A DNA stretch of 64,000 nucleotides from Angiostrongylus vasorum (lineage: Eukaryota > Nematoda > Chromadorea > Rhabditida > Metastrongylidae): assembly GCA_018806985.1 (NCBI GenBank), contig JADANN010000164.1, forward strand, positions 558,001 through 622,000, given 5' to 3'. A model generated the notes under the pieces. It ran no database searches and was not told the origin of the DNA. It was given only the letters and a program-made list of their open reading frames with translations. A program made the translations under genes and the position numbers. This document shows positions 50,205 to 55,982 of the stretch, piece by piece. The first letter of the stretch is position 1. Every line of letters starts with the position of its first letter.

Positions 50205-50592
50205 TACACATGCATATATAATACAGACGATACGTAGAAAGTTAGGGAAGAAAACAACAAACATGAATCGGAAACACATAGAAAACATGAATTATAAAGT
50301 GAAGAACCCAAAATGGGGCTGCCTCTCATCTGCGAAATGAACAACTTAGCACATATGTTTAAGCCCCATGCTATGTCCACCGAACATTGGACATATTCCC
50401 TAATGTTTTGTGGTGAATACCTTCTCTTAACACAAAAAATCAATCCATCTAAGCTAACGAACCTTTGTAGTACCTCACAGCCAGTTTGTAGCATTCATCC
50501 AGAGGAGCTCCGAATTCACTATGGACGAGCTGAGCTTCAGATAACTTGACGTGGTTGTTATTCGCCGCTTCTATTCCTGACCCATCGTCCAT
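11083..50592 (-). CDS. ACBD3: ACBD3/GCP60-like Golgi protein (ACB + GOLD domains), 12 exons
   Basis: Exons in transcript order: 50463-50592, 46958-47028, 38232-38302, 28993-29115, 26086-26173, 18241-18297, 15884-16025, 13238-13359, 11766-11879, 11614-11701, 11360-11478, 11083-11199. All introns are GT-AG, phases match at each junction, and the sum is 1242 nt (413 residues plus stop). Residues about 25-130 form the acyl-CoA-binding domain ([13 protein letters not shown], then [10 protein letters not shown] and KAW). Residues 132-185 are Gln-rich ([23 protein letters not shown]). Exon 7 and exon 10 carry acidic linkers. Residues about 229-413 are the GOLD domain ([45 protein letters not shown]). 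ACBD3 is known as a Golgi peripheral protein that binds giantin and recruits PI4-kinase beta; that role here is by homology. The protein is shorter than the human form (about 528 residues), chiefly because the charged coiled-coil stretch is missing. The upstream frame has a stop, so the ATG at 50592 is the start. AATAAA on this strand at 10771-10776 is a candidate poly(A) signal. Confidence 0.93.
12296..12325. repeat. (TA)n microsatellite
   Basis: About 15 TA units followed by an imperfect TACATATA stretch to 12350. Confidence 0.9.
12560..12840 (+). mobile_element. RTE-B reverse-transcriptase fragment
   Basis: The broken plus frames read [27 protein letters not shown] and a decayed region-2/3 stretch. 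They correspond to the NYRPICLL...QAGFRQGFS part of the RTE palm. It sits in ACBD3 intron 8 in the opposite orientation to the gene. Confidence 0.6.
13365..14585. other. ACBD3 intron 7, no feature recognised
   Basis: AT-rich sequence with no recurring repeat and no exon-like frame. Confidence 0.4.
14590..14670 (-). mobile_element. SINE-A short fragment
   Basis: CAGAGGTGATGAATGCATAT and the flanking TAAGCACCG block match the GTCAGAGGTGATTGGATGCATATCTGG body of other SINE-A copies. Confidence 0.4.
14845..15148 (+). mobile_element. Foldback tRNA-like element, copy 1 (short left arm)
   Basis: A short left arm (CATGACAGGG...GTGAAATACAACCATAAT) is followed by a full right arm from CCTCAGCTTAAATGGG through GATCGATAGAACTAGCTGAG to CGCAGACACCTGCGG and ATCTCTCAGC. 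The right arm carries a tRNA-like B box (GTTCGTTCCC). It abuts the SINE-B tail at 15150. Confidence 0.65.
15155..15540 (-). mobile_element. SINE-B copy (best preserved)
   Basis: Read on the minus strand. A tRNA-like head lies near 15475-15535 (B box GGCTCGATCCC, A-box-like ACAATGGTAATG). The body covers GTCCGGGAAAAATC and CGACTCGACCGGCG, and the tail at 15155-15180 is A-rich (GAATAAAATAAAAG). The tail next to the A-run resembles the 3' end of RTE-B. Confidence 0.7.
16325..16455 (+). repeat. Foldback element, decayed left arm
   Basis: TTTATTTACTGTCTATTC, CCAGGGAATCATGTGAAAT and ATCAGGTGCAGTTCGAACC line up with the left arm of the foldback family. No right arm follows. Confidence 0.4.
17130..17830. 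other. ACBD3 intron 6, no feature recognised
   Basis: Only short frames without splice support are visible. Confidence 0.35.
17836..18118 (+). mobile_element. SINE-A copy, nearly full length
   Basis: Head with B box GGTTCGATCCC at about 17895, then GCTTCGGGGTCGC, AACTCGATACATCGATAGGC, the CACCTCCATCGATGCTTGAT block, and the tail CGCTGAGAGCTTTATCC. Confidence 0.75.
19478..19700 (+). repeat. TATA unit, copy 2, with hammerhead-like core
   Basis: TGAGGTTGGTATAAA ends at 19500. CGACTCGGATCAA lies at about 19631-19643, and GGCGAAGGCGCCGAAAC at 19658-19674 is followed by ATTAGTC. GGCG/CGCC can form a 4-bp stem, and A-C...G-T can close a short loop before GTC. Confidence 0.5.
19838..20190 (+). mobile_element. 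Foldback tRNA-like element, copy 2
   Basis: The left arm runs from TATGGCAAGGTATTAAGCG to GTGGGGATCGAACGCG, where it jumps straight to CCTCAGCTTAACTGGG. A full right arm ends in GTAGACACCTGCGG and ATCTCAGCAATACTGTG. The left arm is the reverse complement of the right-arm end. Confidence 0.75.
20490..20669 (+). other. Possible two-exon small ORF just upstream of the F-box gene
   Basis: An ATG at 20490 sits three bases after a TTACAG acceptor-like site. It opens 25 codons ([14 protein letters not shown]...) to a GTGAGT donor after 20564. A CTCTTTCAG acceptor ends at 20609, and the spliced frame continues 19 more codons to a TAA at 20669. The frame does not join the F-box ORF. It could be a short upstream gene in an operon, an upstream ORF, or chance. 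I recognise no family. Confidence 0.25.
20713..25828 (+). CDS. F-box / leucine-rich-repeat protein, 5 exons, nested in ACBD3 intron 5
   Basis: Exons: 20713-21513, 22941-23225, 24495-24604, 25409-25595, 25748-25828; all GT-AG, phases agree, 1464 nt in total, 487 residues. Residues about 1-45 look like an F-box ([20 protein letters not shown], then [10 protein letters not shown]). The rest is LRRs of the cysteine-containing FBXL/AMN1 type, for example [23 protein letters not shown] and [18 protein letters not shown]-box proteins are known as substrate-binding parts of SCF ubiquitin ligases; the substrate cannot be told here. The gene lies entirely in the 7.8-kb fifth intron of ACBD3 on the opposite strand. 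Its own introns contain a SINE (22.3 kb) and a foldback element (24.0-24.5 kb) that ends about 15 bases before exon 3. Exon 4 could instead read through to a stop at 25621; splicing to exon 5 is preferred because it gives a better LRR-tail ending. A TTTCAG acceptor at 20609 may be a trans-splice or 5'UTR site. Confidence 0.87.
21545..22300. other. F-box gene intron 1, first part, no feature recognised
   Basis: No repeat family of this window and no open exon-like frame are seen. Confidence 0.35.
22303..22545 (+). mobile_element. SINE-A copy in F-box gene intron 1
   Basis: Head remnant GGGATCGATCCCCG, then CCCTTCGGGGCGAGC, GGCTCGATACATCGGTAGGC, ATTGTAAAGGCCAGATATGC, CACCTCCAACGATGCTTAAT and the tail TTGATCAACGCCCAAAGCTT. 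Confidence 0.75.
23280..24030. other. F-box gene intron 2, no feature recognised
   Basis: AT-rich intronic sequence without recognisable elements. Confidence 0.35.
24035..24478 (+). mobile_element. Foldback tRNA-like element, copy 3, both arms long
   Basis: The left arm (24050-24235) reads CGGTGGGTAACGAACGCG, ACCACCACACGATGCG and CTCAGCTAGTTCTATCG. The right arm (24241-24478) reads GATCGATAGAACTAGCTGAG, CGCATGGTATGGTGGTG and ATATCTCAACATTATTGTGG. The arms are inverted copies that differ from each other at many sites. The 3' end is close to F-box exon 3. Confidence 0.78.
26466..27056 (+). mobile_element. Foldback tRNA-like element, copy 4, near-perfect ~250-bp palindrome
   Basis: The left arm runs from about 26508 to 26760 and the right arm from 26812 to about 27055, separated by 51 bases. 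They are almost exact reverse complements, for example CAGGTGCCTATGGTGGG against CCCACCATAGGCACCTG apart from small changes. The arms resemble each other more than they resemble other copies. A segment of about 36 nt (TTTTGACTTATTATT...CTCTTTTTAGC) precedes each arm, at 26466-26501 and 26776-26811. Confidence 0.85.
27849..27930 (+). repeat. Foldback element, right-arm terminal fragment
   Basis: CGGAAAAGGTAATCACGGGT, a perfect B box GGTTCGAATC, and GAGTTTTGCAAATGTCTCAG match the right-arm end. Confidence 0.6.
28575..28715 (+). mobile_element. SINE-A fragment with T-rich end
   Basis: CATTGTATAGGCCAGATATG, CACCTCCAACGATGCCTAAT and CGCCGAGAGCATTATT, ending in a 14-T run typical of a pol III terminator-like tail. 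Confidence 0.65.
29350..29890 (-). pseudogene. mariner transposase fragment 1 (C-terminal half)
   Basis: Minus-strand frames read DEKWIL (first catalytic Asp region), then [33 protein letters not shown] and [10 protein letters not shown]. After a shift and deletion come [17 protein letters not shown] and FIVFRTP. This is the conserved core of a mariner transposase close to the Hsmar/cecropia group. The DNARPH motif with the second Asp is lost. It lies in ACBD3 intron 3. Confidence 0.85.
29900..30700. other. ACBD3 intron 3, no feature recognised
   Basis: A 65-codon frame at 30112-30309 has no splice support and no recognisable domain. Confidence 0.3.
30710..30882 (+). repeat. TATA unit, copy 3, with hammerhead-like core
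   Basis: TATAAAAAAGCACCGC at 30717, hairpin halves GCACCGC/GCGGTGC and CATCGAGC/GCTCGATG, TTGACTCGGATCAA, the core GGCGAAGGCGCCGAAAC (30842-30858) and AATAAAG at 30867. Confidence 0.55.
31590..33360 (+). mobile_element. RTE-A copy 3, decayed, interrupted by a SINE
   Basis: TTTGACAACCTTCGTAGTGT matches the endonuclease of copy 1. It is followed by AAACGATGTCGATGTTGTCC (the VNRRFCLTDVAAV region). After the SINE come reverse-transcriptase pieces matching LVNT.TRLF, QQVV/LLFKK and the [10 protein letters not shown] block at about 33035-33065 (LQKAFDSTEMEA in copy 1). Frames are scrambled throughout. Confidence 0.75.
32257..32512 (+). mobile_element. SINE-A copy nested in RTE-A copy 3
   Basis: B box CGTTCGATCCCATGC, then GTACCAGACTTGTCTGGGA, TAGGACAGATATGCATTCTA, and the tail GATTGATCAACAGCAAAAGC. 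RTE-A sequence lies on both sides, so the SINE came later. Confidence 0.75.
33788..33850 (+). repeat. TATA unit, 5' fragment
   Basis: CTGATATGAGGTTGGTATAAA is nearly identical to the start of the copy at 19478 and then diverges. Confidence 0.4.
33965..34365 (-). mobile_element. SINE-B copy with clear tRNA-like head
   Basis: Minus strand: A box GCAGCGCAGTGGCAGAGG and B box CTGGTTCGACTCTGC (plus positions about 34290-34345). The body (GGTCGAGTCAATTGTCG on plus) and tail (ACATGACCCGGTATCAC) match SINE-B. Confidence 0.65.
34400..37095. other. ACBD3 intron 3, no confident feature
   Basis: Minus-strand frames at 34705-34890 and 35487-35790 (two hydrophobic stretches, a GTAAGT after CGTGGGG at about 35720) were examined but have no partner exons or known domain. 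Confidence 0.3.
37105..37445 (-). mobile_element. SINE-B copy
   Basis: It matches 15155-15540 in order: CCCGTCTTCACGTCTACTGT, CTCACATTCGACTCGTTTCC, CTTTTACGCGTGGCTTCGG, GCTGGTCGAGCAATTCTC, GACAAGTCCGGTACCAATTT and CCGGAGGGATGAGAGGGTTG. Confidence 0.7.
37745..38065 (+). repeat. 66-bp minisatellite, about five units
   Basis: The unit includes GAGTTCTTTCTTGAGTACAT, GGAAATAACATCAACGAGG and AAAAAGAAATTGGAAAGAGC. Because 66 is divisible by three, frames stay open on both strands: plus encodes repeats of [18 protein letters not shown], minus repeats of [19 protein letters not shown]. It sits 170 bases from ACBD3 exon 3, inside intron 3, and no start, splice or homology supports coding. Confidence 0.85.
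39040..42180 (-). mobile_element. RTE-B non-LTR retrotransposon, decayed
   Basis: Minus strand. The 5' part at about 41810-41860 (GACGACGTCGGGCGG, GACAACCCGTGAGAGACGA) precedes an endonuclease remnant (IGDFNVR at about 41430). Reverse transcriptase at 40091-40348 gives [36 protein letters not shown] and KAFGSVE. The C-terminus at 39186-39404 gives [17 protein letters not shown] and the PP.LWADVF motif. Sequence at 41960-42180 matches the 545/49757/51365 element family and is read as the 5' region. Many stops and shifts. It lies in ACBD3 intron 2 in sense orientation. Confidence 0.83.
42185..42712. other. No feature recognised between two RTE copies
   Basis: A 91-codon minus frame at 42437-42712 has no recognisable domain. 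Confidence 0.3.
42715..43250 (-). mobile_element. RTE-A copy 4, C-terminal fragment
   Basis: The reverse complement reads like copy 1 at 8060-8580: [18 protein letters not shown], the [20 protein letters not shown] block, [19 protein letters not shown] and ANGTHWATS. Confidence 0.75.
43860..44420 (-). mobile_element. Penelope-like element fragment (GIY-YIG C-terminal region)
   Basis: Minus-strand frame at about 44110-44225: [20 protein letters not shown] then ETGRPLCVR, the PLE zinc-ligand plus GIY-YIG core (C..C, Y-I-x-E-T-G-R-P-L-C-x-R). Downstream, [15 protein letters not shown] and the following LVP-like frame match the family's C-terminus. Upstream, [10 protein letters not shown] (PLE LVR.RLYDR) occurs twice in a 124-bp tandem duplication. 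Stops and shifts show it is dead. No reverse transcriptase was found above 44620. Confidence 0.75.
44254..44412. repeat. 124-bp-spaced direct repeat inside the Penelope fragment
   Basis: TTGACGGTC.GTATGAACGG followed by CTACGAAC.AGCTAGTGT occurs at 44254-44291 and 44378-44412. Confidence 0.75.
44740..44830 (+). repeat. Hammerhead-like core near the Penelope fragment
   Basis: CTGAAGAAGGCGAAACCGCC then GAAACGAAACGTA at 44781-44813. GGC/GCC can pair, and ACG/CGT can close an AAA loop before the A. It resembles the cores at 19658, 30842 and 52783. Confidence 0.45.
45465..46490 (-). pseudogene. mariner transposase, near full length, inactivated
   Basis: Minus strand, N to [28 protein letters not shown] (helix-turn-helix), [72 protein letters not shown], and the C-terminal [11 protein letters not shown] then stop near 45467. 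About 345 codons fits the family. Several stops and shifts. No terminal inverted repeats were assigned. It lies in ACBD3 intron 2. Confidence 0.88.
47030..48150. other. ACBD3 intron 1, no feature recognised
   Basis: No recurring repeat or coding signal. Confidence 0.35.
48154..48402 (+). mobile_element. SINE-A copy, best tRNA-like head
   Basis: A box GCGCAGTGGTAGAAGG at about 48166, B box GGATCGATTCCCGC at about 48201, then CCCTTCGGGGCGAGC, GCAGACTTGTCTGGGA, ATTGTAAAGGTCAAATATGC and the tail GTCGAGAGCTTTATCC. It is derived from a tRNA gene and driven by pol III in principle. Confidence 0.82.
48966..49198 (-). mobile_element. SINE-A copy, diverged
   Basis: GGCATTCGGCGTTGATTACC, CAGGGATGCGCCATAAGG and AATGCACATCTAGCCTTCAC at the tail end. 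The head on minus has a B-box-like match to ATCGATCCC and CTCTAACCACTAGGTTATA. Confidence 0.6.
49660..49755. repeat. (TA)n/(ATAC)n microsatellite
   Basis: Imperfect ATATAC repeats followed by about 20 TA units, abutting the short element at 49757. Confidence 0.9.
49757..50140 (-). mobile_element. ~370-bp RTE-B-derived short element, copy 2
   Basis: Second copy of the family at 545-915, with the same start (CTTGGATGGCCCGTCTTCAC) and end. It is bracketed by TA microsatellites at 49660-49755 and 50145-50220. It lies in ACBD3 intron 1, 320 bases below exon 1. Confidence 0.7.
50145..50220. repeat. (TA)n microsatellite
   Basis: A GTATATGTACATG stretch followed by about 16 TA units at the other end of the element at 49757. 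Confidence 0.9.
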
Positions 50593-50605
50593 TATCCCTG
50601 CAAGA
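50593..50605 (-). promoter_or_regulatory. Candidate spliced-leader trans-splice acceptor of the ACBD3 gene
   Basis: On the minus strand the sequence reads TCTTGCAG then GGATA then the start ATG, giving a five-base leader. In nematodes such a short distance between a pyrimidine-CAG acceptor and the ATG is typical of SL trans-splicing. An in-frame TAG lies about 20 bases upstream of the ATG, so the reading frame cannot extend further. The assignment is inference from pattern; no transcript is visible. Confidence 0.5.
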
Positions 50606-51364
50606 CTTTTCTAATTCCACAAAGACAACGAATGAAAAACGACAAAGCAGGTGACAAACGAAAGAGGACAACAGATTCAACACATGAAGAGCCACGTATT
50701 TGAAAACATTCACTGAAAACTAGTAATTAAAAGAAAATCCGAGAACTCATATATGAAGCAACGTTTAAAGGGATGCTTTCTCTATCCAACTCACAAATAC
50801 CGTATGCCGAGATTGCAATTAGAGCTCGAAATCCTCCAAAGGATTGACTTTGGTTGGTTTGCATTCTCGAAGTGATGAAAGTAAAGTCGAAATAAAGTTT
50901 GTATGCGAGTTCTTTTTTTCAAATATTCAAAAGCATCTGTACAAATTGAGTTTACTTTCGTTAAACTGCTTGTCGAGACCGAGATTTTCTTAGATCCATT
51001 ACTTTGACTACTTTGACTAACTGTTAAAAGTTGAAAAACTTAGGACAAGCATGATAGCTCTCATCATCACTAACGAAATTATATTCCACAGAAGTTATTA
51101 CATGTGGGATCGGTGCAAAATTAATGTCATAGAGCCCAATCAATAACTCACTTGCTTTCCTGACGCACGGAAACCACTAGTAATCACGATCAGTTCGATT
51201 AAAATGGGTTATAAATAGTTAAGTTACCATCTTACAGAATCTAAGCAAACGGCTGGGTCCTTAGTCGTGATGACCTTTGCCTTTCTGTTTTGATTCTTGG
51301 TTTTGCAATTGCGTTATAAACTGTCTACGACGTTTTGCGTGCCAGTGTGTGATTAAAGAGAACT

Positions 51365-51750
51365 TACCTCGGTACTTGGTTGTCCCGTCTTCGCTGGTTG
51401 TGCAGACCCCAGCATAATCTCCATTTTTTTTCAGACTTGCTAGTTTATCCATTGTGGTTCCCTGGAGTCCCGAGGTCAGCCCTAGCCAAAGTCTGCCCCA
51501 AGTCGTTACCTCCACAGGTAGTCGCCACCCTTGTGGATCAGAGGGAGATTTGCCACCATACGACTAGTTTTATACCAAGACGATGGTGGATTCTGGTATT
51601 ACTTTACTCTCAGCTAGGCTTCCTGATGGAAACGTCGGACTAATCCTCATCTTAGGATACTCTGCCGGAGGGACGAATCCCCCGCTGTGCATCGCAACCC
51701 GACATCCAGGGACACCTCTCAGCTAGGATGAGGCAGTAAACCATTGTGAG
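51365..51750 (-). mobile_element. ~370-bp RTE-B-derived short element, copy 3
   Basis: Third copy of the same family, with start GTACTTGGTTGTCCCGTCTT, the GGAGATTTGCCACCAT block, and an end near GATGAGGCAGTAAACCATTG. It lies just upstream of the ACBD3 5' end. Confidence 0.7.
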
Positions 51751-52122
51751 GGTTACGGCGAACAGTCCTCATTGAATATGAAATGTTCTCAATATCTCTG
51801 CAAATTTACACTTGGAGTGATTTTTGCATCGAGTTCTTTAAAAGGTTTTTTCTTCAAGTGAGATTTTTCACCCTTATCGGATGAGTTTTCCTTGTGCGAG
51901 CTGTCGCACTTTCGTTTGCTGTTTTATGTTTCGTGCACAGGCGATTCTTGGCGTATGCCATCCTGTAGTTATCCACGTCTACCGTAAATAAGCTCATTGA
52001 ATTAGCTCTATCAGATTCTACTGATTGGGAAACATTGTAGATTCTCTTGTTAAGAAAACAGCACCACTTTCGTTTAAGCAAAACTCATCCGTTTCAAATG
52101 ATTTAGGTTTGTCATAAAAGGG

Positions 52123-52215
52123 TAAAGATAAAGGTCTCGGCATTGATCAATCCCTGGGTGATATGCCATGCGTTCGACTTCATTAAGCATCGTTCGACGT
52201 AATTGTGCATGTGCA
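52123..52215 (-). mobile_element. SINE-A tail fragment
   Basis: GGTCTCGGCATTGATCAATC, GCCATGCGTTCGACTTCATT and AAGCATCGTTCGACG match the 3' third of SINE-A. Confidence 0.6.
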
Positions 52216-52754
52216 TTCGATTTCCGTACTGCTGAAATATTGTACATATTTCCTGTCTGCTTTTCATCTCTCGAGGAGGATGCAGGAGTAGAGGTAATGC
52301 AAAAAGAGCTAAGTAAAGCAAGAAGAAAGATAGGATTTCGGATAGATCAAAAGGAAACCCAGTTCACAAAACCCACGATACGACGGAAAGCAACAATTGG
52401 GAATGCGGCTATTCAATTACATTAAACTGTTTCCATTTTCACAATGACGGAGACGGTTTCCTGCATCATGCTCCACTCGCACACACAGACTTCAGTACGT
52501 TGGCCCATAATCATCAGAATCAAGGGTTCATAGCGAGTGGCAATTCCCTCGAGGGGCTTCGCTCTCTATCTCTAACACCTAGTTTGGTGCTCATGTTCGT
52601 TCTTTCATTTAATCGTTATCTGTTGAAATTTGGATATTTCACAATATTTGAATAACGTCAAACGATGGCTACTTCTTAGCAGACGAATGTCTGATTTGGT
52701 TCACATTCACAAGTGTTTCATTGAATCCACAAAATATTCAGAGAATAATAAAGA

Positions 52755-52830
52755 TGGGGGCTATATAATAATATGTCAGGCTCTGATGAAGCTGAAGTCG
52801 ACGAAAACTTAGCCAGCGGACATGAAAATA
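52755..52830 (+). repeat. TATA unit, truncated, with CTGATGA core
   Basis: CTATATAATAATATG, then CTCTGATGAAGCTGAAGTCG and ACGAAAACTTAGCC. It is the only copy keeping an exact CTGATGA, though its stem II is degraded. Confidence 0.4.
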
Positions 52831-53119
52831 CGCGATGACAACTTCGTGCGAACTCATAAAAGGAGAGCTCATGAGATTATCCTCTTCATTTCAACGGCTT
52901 TTTTGTCTTAAAGTGGTCTACGGCCGGCAGGCTCTCATCTAATAAAAAGACTTTTTCTTTCCCACTGTTGATGCAAACACACTATAGCCATGCTACTATT
53001 AAAACTTATCATTATAAGTGTTGACCAGTGATTTGCCCTTCCATTCTTTGCGTAGTCCAAGAACTGTTTTTGAAAAAAAACAAAAACTGTACGTATATGT
53101 CAACTTATTTGCTGAATAC

Positions 53120-53375
53120 TACAATTTTTTCACGGTAGGGTATTATGTGAAATACAACCATAATTATGCTGAGATCTCGTTGACGGGTGATTGCTGGTGG
53201 CACTGCTAGATATTATAGAAAAACGAGCTGAGAGGCAGGAGAAACAAAGGATCTGCAAAATGTGGTGGTGAATGCGTTAGCTTCCCGGAAAAGGTAATAA
53301 CGTGTTCGATCCCCACCGCAGACACCTGAGGCCCGGAGTTTTGCAGATGTCTCAACATCACTATATTTATACATA
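53120..53375 (+). mobile_element. Foldback tRNA-like element, copy 5, with internal deletion
   Basis: The left end CTACAATTTTTTCACGG and GTGAAATACAACCATAAT stop at GCTGAGAT and continue inside the right arm at CTCGTTGACGGGTGATTGCT. The right arm keeps ATGTGGTGGTGAATGCG and B box GTTCGATCCCCACCGC. Confidence 0.75.
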
Positions 53376-53383
53376 TGCATATA

Positions 53384-53428
<45 letters not shown>
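53376..53428. repeat. (TA)n microsatellite
   Basis: It directly follows the right end of the foldback element. Confidence 0.9.
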
Positions 53429-53432
<4 letters not shown>

Positions 53433-53642
53433 GATAGCATGATTTCGTACTCCGTACCTTTTTGACAATTTTCAATTGGTTGCGTTCGTTCATATGTGCC
53501 TTCGATATTCATGAATGTGATGCTCCGTATTCTTGGCTAATATTTCCACCGGCATCGTTAAAAGAACCACTTGTTCTTTGGTTCAGAAGATCGTTGAACA
53601 CTCAACGTTGAACTCTGATAGAATGCATGCATGAAACAAATA

Positions 53643-53648
53643 TTTATT
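53643..53648 (-). terminator. Poly(A) signal of the aquaglyceroporin gene
   Basis: AATAAA on the minus strand 84 bases beyond the stop codon. The spacing suits a short nematode 3'UTR. Confidence 0.5.
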
Positions 53649-54404
53649 TCATTATCACCTAACACACCGAAGATTGCTCCTAAACAAATTCAGCCGCAGC
53701 TCTTCTAAACTGTACACATGCGTTCACCGCACTACTTGCTGCTCCTGAAATGAGAAAACACGTTCTTTATCAGTTTTCCTGACTTTCTTCATTCGTCAAA
53801 AAACAACAGCCAAGCAATGAATTGCCCGACATTAGTCTCACACTGTAAGCAAAACTTATGCGTCGAACGATAAATAAAGCGATCTCGCATGGTTCGAAGT
53901 GTTGTTGAACTAAGCACTACAAAAAATTGTCACTTAGATATACAGCAAAGTGGCCTGGCCTTTCTTTCTATTGACTCCCTGCATAGAATTACTTGCGCGC
54001 TGAGCCGGTAAAATGCAACCACTACGTTTTGTGCGACAAAAGAAACCAGCGAAAAAACGTGCACATTAGAAATAATATGTACCGTCCGTGGCAAACGTAG
54101 CATACATATTGAAATCAATGCGTATGGTTGCGAAAGGGTTTACAGCTATCTTTCATTGCGCGGTGATACGACTAGTAAGCAGATAAATGGGACTCACTTT
54201 GGTGAAACACGATGTCTGAACCTCGTCGCCCTTCTGCTTGACTCACTAGCTTCAAGTCCCAAATCACGCTTCTTACGCATTGGATAATCATCACTCGGAT
54301 CCGGAATGTGAGAAGCAATGCAAATGTAATACATCCAAGCTGCCAATACTCCGCCAACACATGGCGCGACTATTGGTATCCAGAAATAGTAATCGTGATA
54401 TCTG

Positions 54405-55740
54405 TAGAAGGAGAATCAGTAGTATCACATATTCCTCTTCTGTCACCTAGTAGGTGAAAAAAACCTATATAGTGATATATGTGATTTTTTGCGAGGCGGT
54501 CACGAATTTCTATACCCATAAACGTCTTTTCGAGCTAGCTGCAGATGACTCGTCTACATTCTCAGATCTCAATGAAGCGGTCCATGCAATAAAACAGAAT
54601 GAATTTTGATGTAGATATGACTTAACGGCTCACACACTAGATGAGAGTGCATTTTAAAATTTCCTCACGTGAGATGTGCAATCTATCTAAACTAGCAACT
54701 TTCAAAGCGGTAAAAACCACTGTGTTAATGGTTATCTATCCAGTATGGCCGCGAAAATTTAGTGGACAACGTAATCGCCTTATTATACCGTAATCGGTCG
54801 GTCACATCAATCAATTCCAGGAATTGATGTCATCATCTAAGAATCCTATTCTAGAAGACCTTTCGATGCACAGTAGGATGAGACTGTCGTTGATGAAGAA
54901 CTGGAAATCCACTAACTGGGTTGTCTTTCCTAATTCAATGGAAAATCAAGTTCAGCCGACATTTAACATGCATGTGAGGAAACGGCAAGATGAATCATGA
55001 GGTTGAACTCGACCGAGACAGAAAATTCGCCATGGATCACGGTTTCAAGGCAACAAAACGATTAGAAAAAGTGCTGAGGTCCGCACTTCATTTGAGCACT
55101 GGCTATGTAAGCGTGTGATCGCCACAGATGTGTACATGTAATATAAAATATGTTTACAACAACAGAATCTTCAATTGGTTGAAGAGAGTCATTCAATTGG
55201 TTCTTTATTACTGCTTTAAGTAAATTTAGGAAAAAAAAGAGTTCTATCAATGCAAACTTTTTGGTTTATTTCCTTGAGATGAACTATAATAAGCTCCGAA
55301 GGCGGAGACTCATATTATTACGGACCGCATGGAAATTGAACGCATCCATTCATTCAAAAGATAGATTATGGTCGATATTAAAACGATTCTTCTGCACCTA
55401 ATCCAGTCACCAAGTCCCTAGAGCAAACATTCTCATAGGTCTAAGCTGAACAAGGAGTATTGCCATTGAGCAGAATACGACTAAGGGCGTCGGATAAAAC
55501 AAGCTTTAACAAATCTCTGCTTGGATAGACCTTCAGCAAAATTCAGAGGAAAGGTTAAAGGTGCGAAATTTTTTAGAAGACTCGTATAACTGTAGCGAAA
55601 GAGACGCTGTCAGACCACTGTGAAATTAAAAGCGCGGTATCTATACTAAAGACGGTAACAAACAAACGGTGTGACAAAAAATCATTTACCATCTGATCCA
55701 CCGAAGAAAACTGCCAGTCGTAAGATCCTAGGCGTTTGGC
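54405..55740. other. Aquaporin intron (between exons 5 and 6), no feature recognised
   Basis: No repeat of the window's families and no exon-like frame in this part. Confidence 0.35.
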
Positions 55741-55746
55741 ATTAAA

Positions 55747-55982
55747 AAATAAAGATTAAGCTCTGGGTGTTGATCAATCCCTGATGGATGCGCCATGCAT
55801 TCGACTTCATTAATCATCGTTGGAGATGATTGAATGTATATCTGGACTTTGCAATGACTCGTGGTGGTCCACCGATATATCGAGACAGTGCTACTATCCT
55901 CTGCCCACCCCGTAGGGATGGAAGGGTTGGCGAGCCTGGAGTGCGAGGTCGAATCCCATGTGTATTACAGGGCGCCCCCAAT
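55747..55982 (-). mobile_element. SINE-A copy in an aquaporin intron
   Basis: AGCTCTGGGTGTTGATCAAT, GCATTCGACTTCATTAATCA, ATGTATATCTGGACTTTG, CCCGTAGGGATGGAAGGG, and the B box in CGAGGTCGAATCCC (plus strand). Confidence 0.75.
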
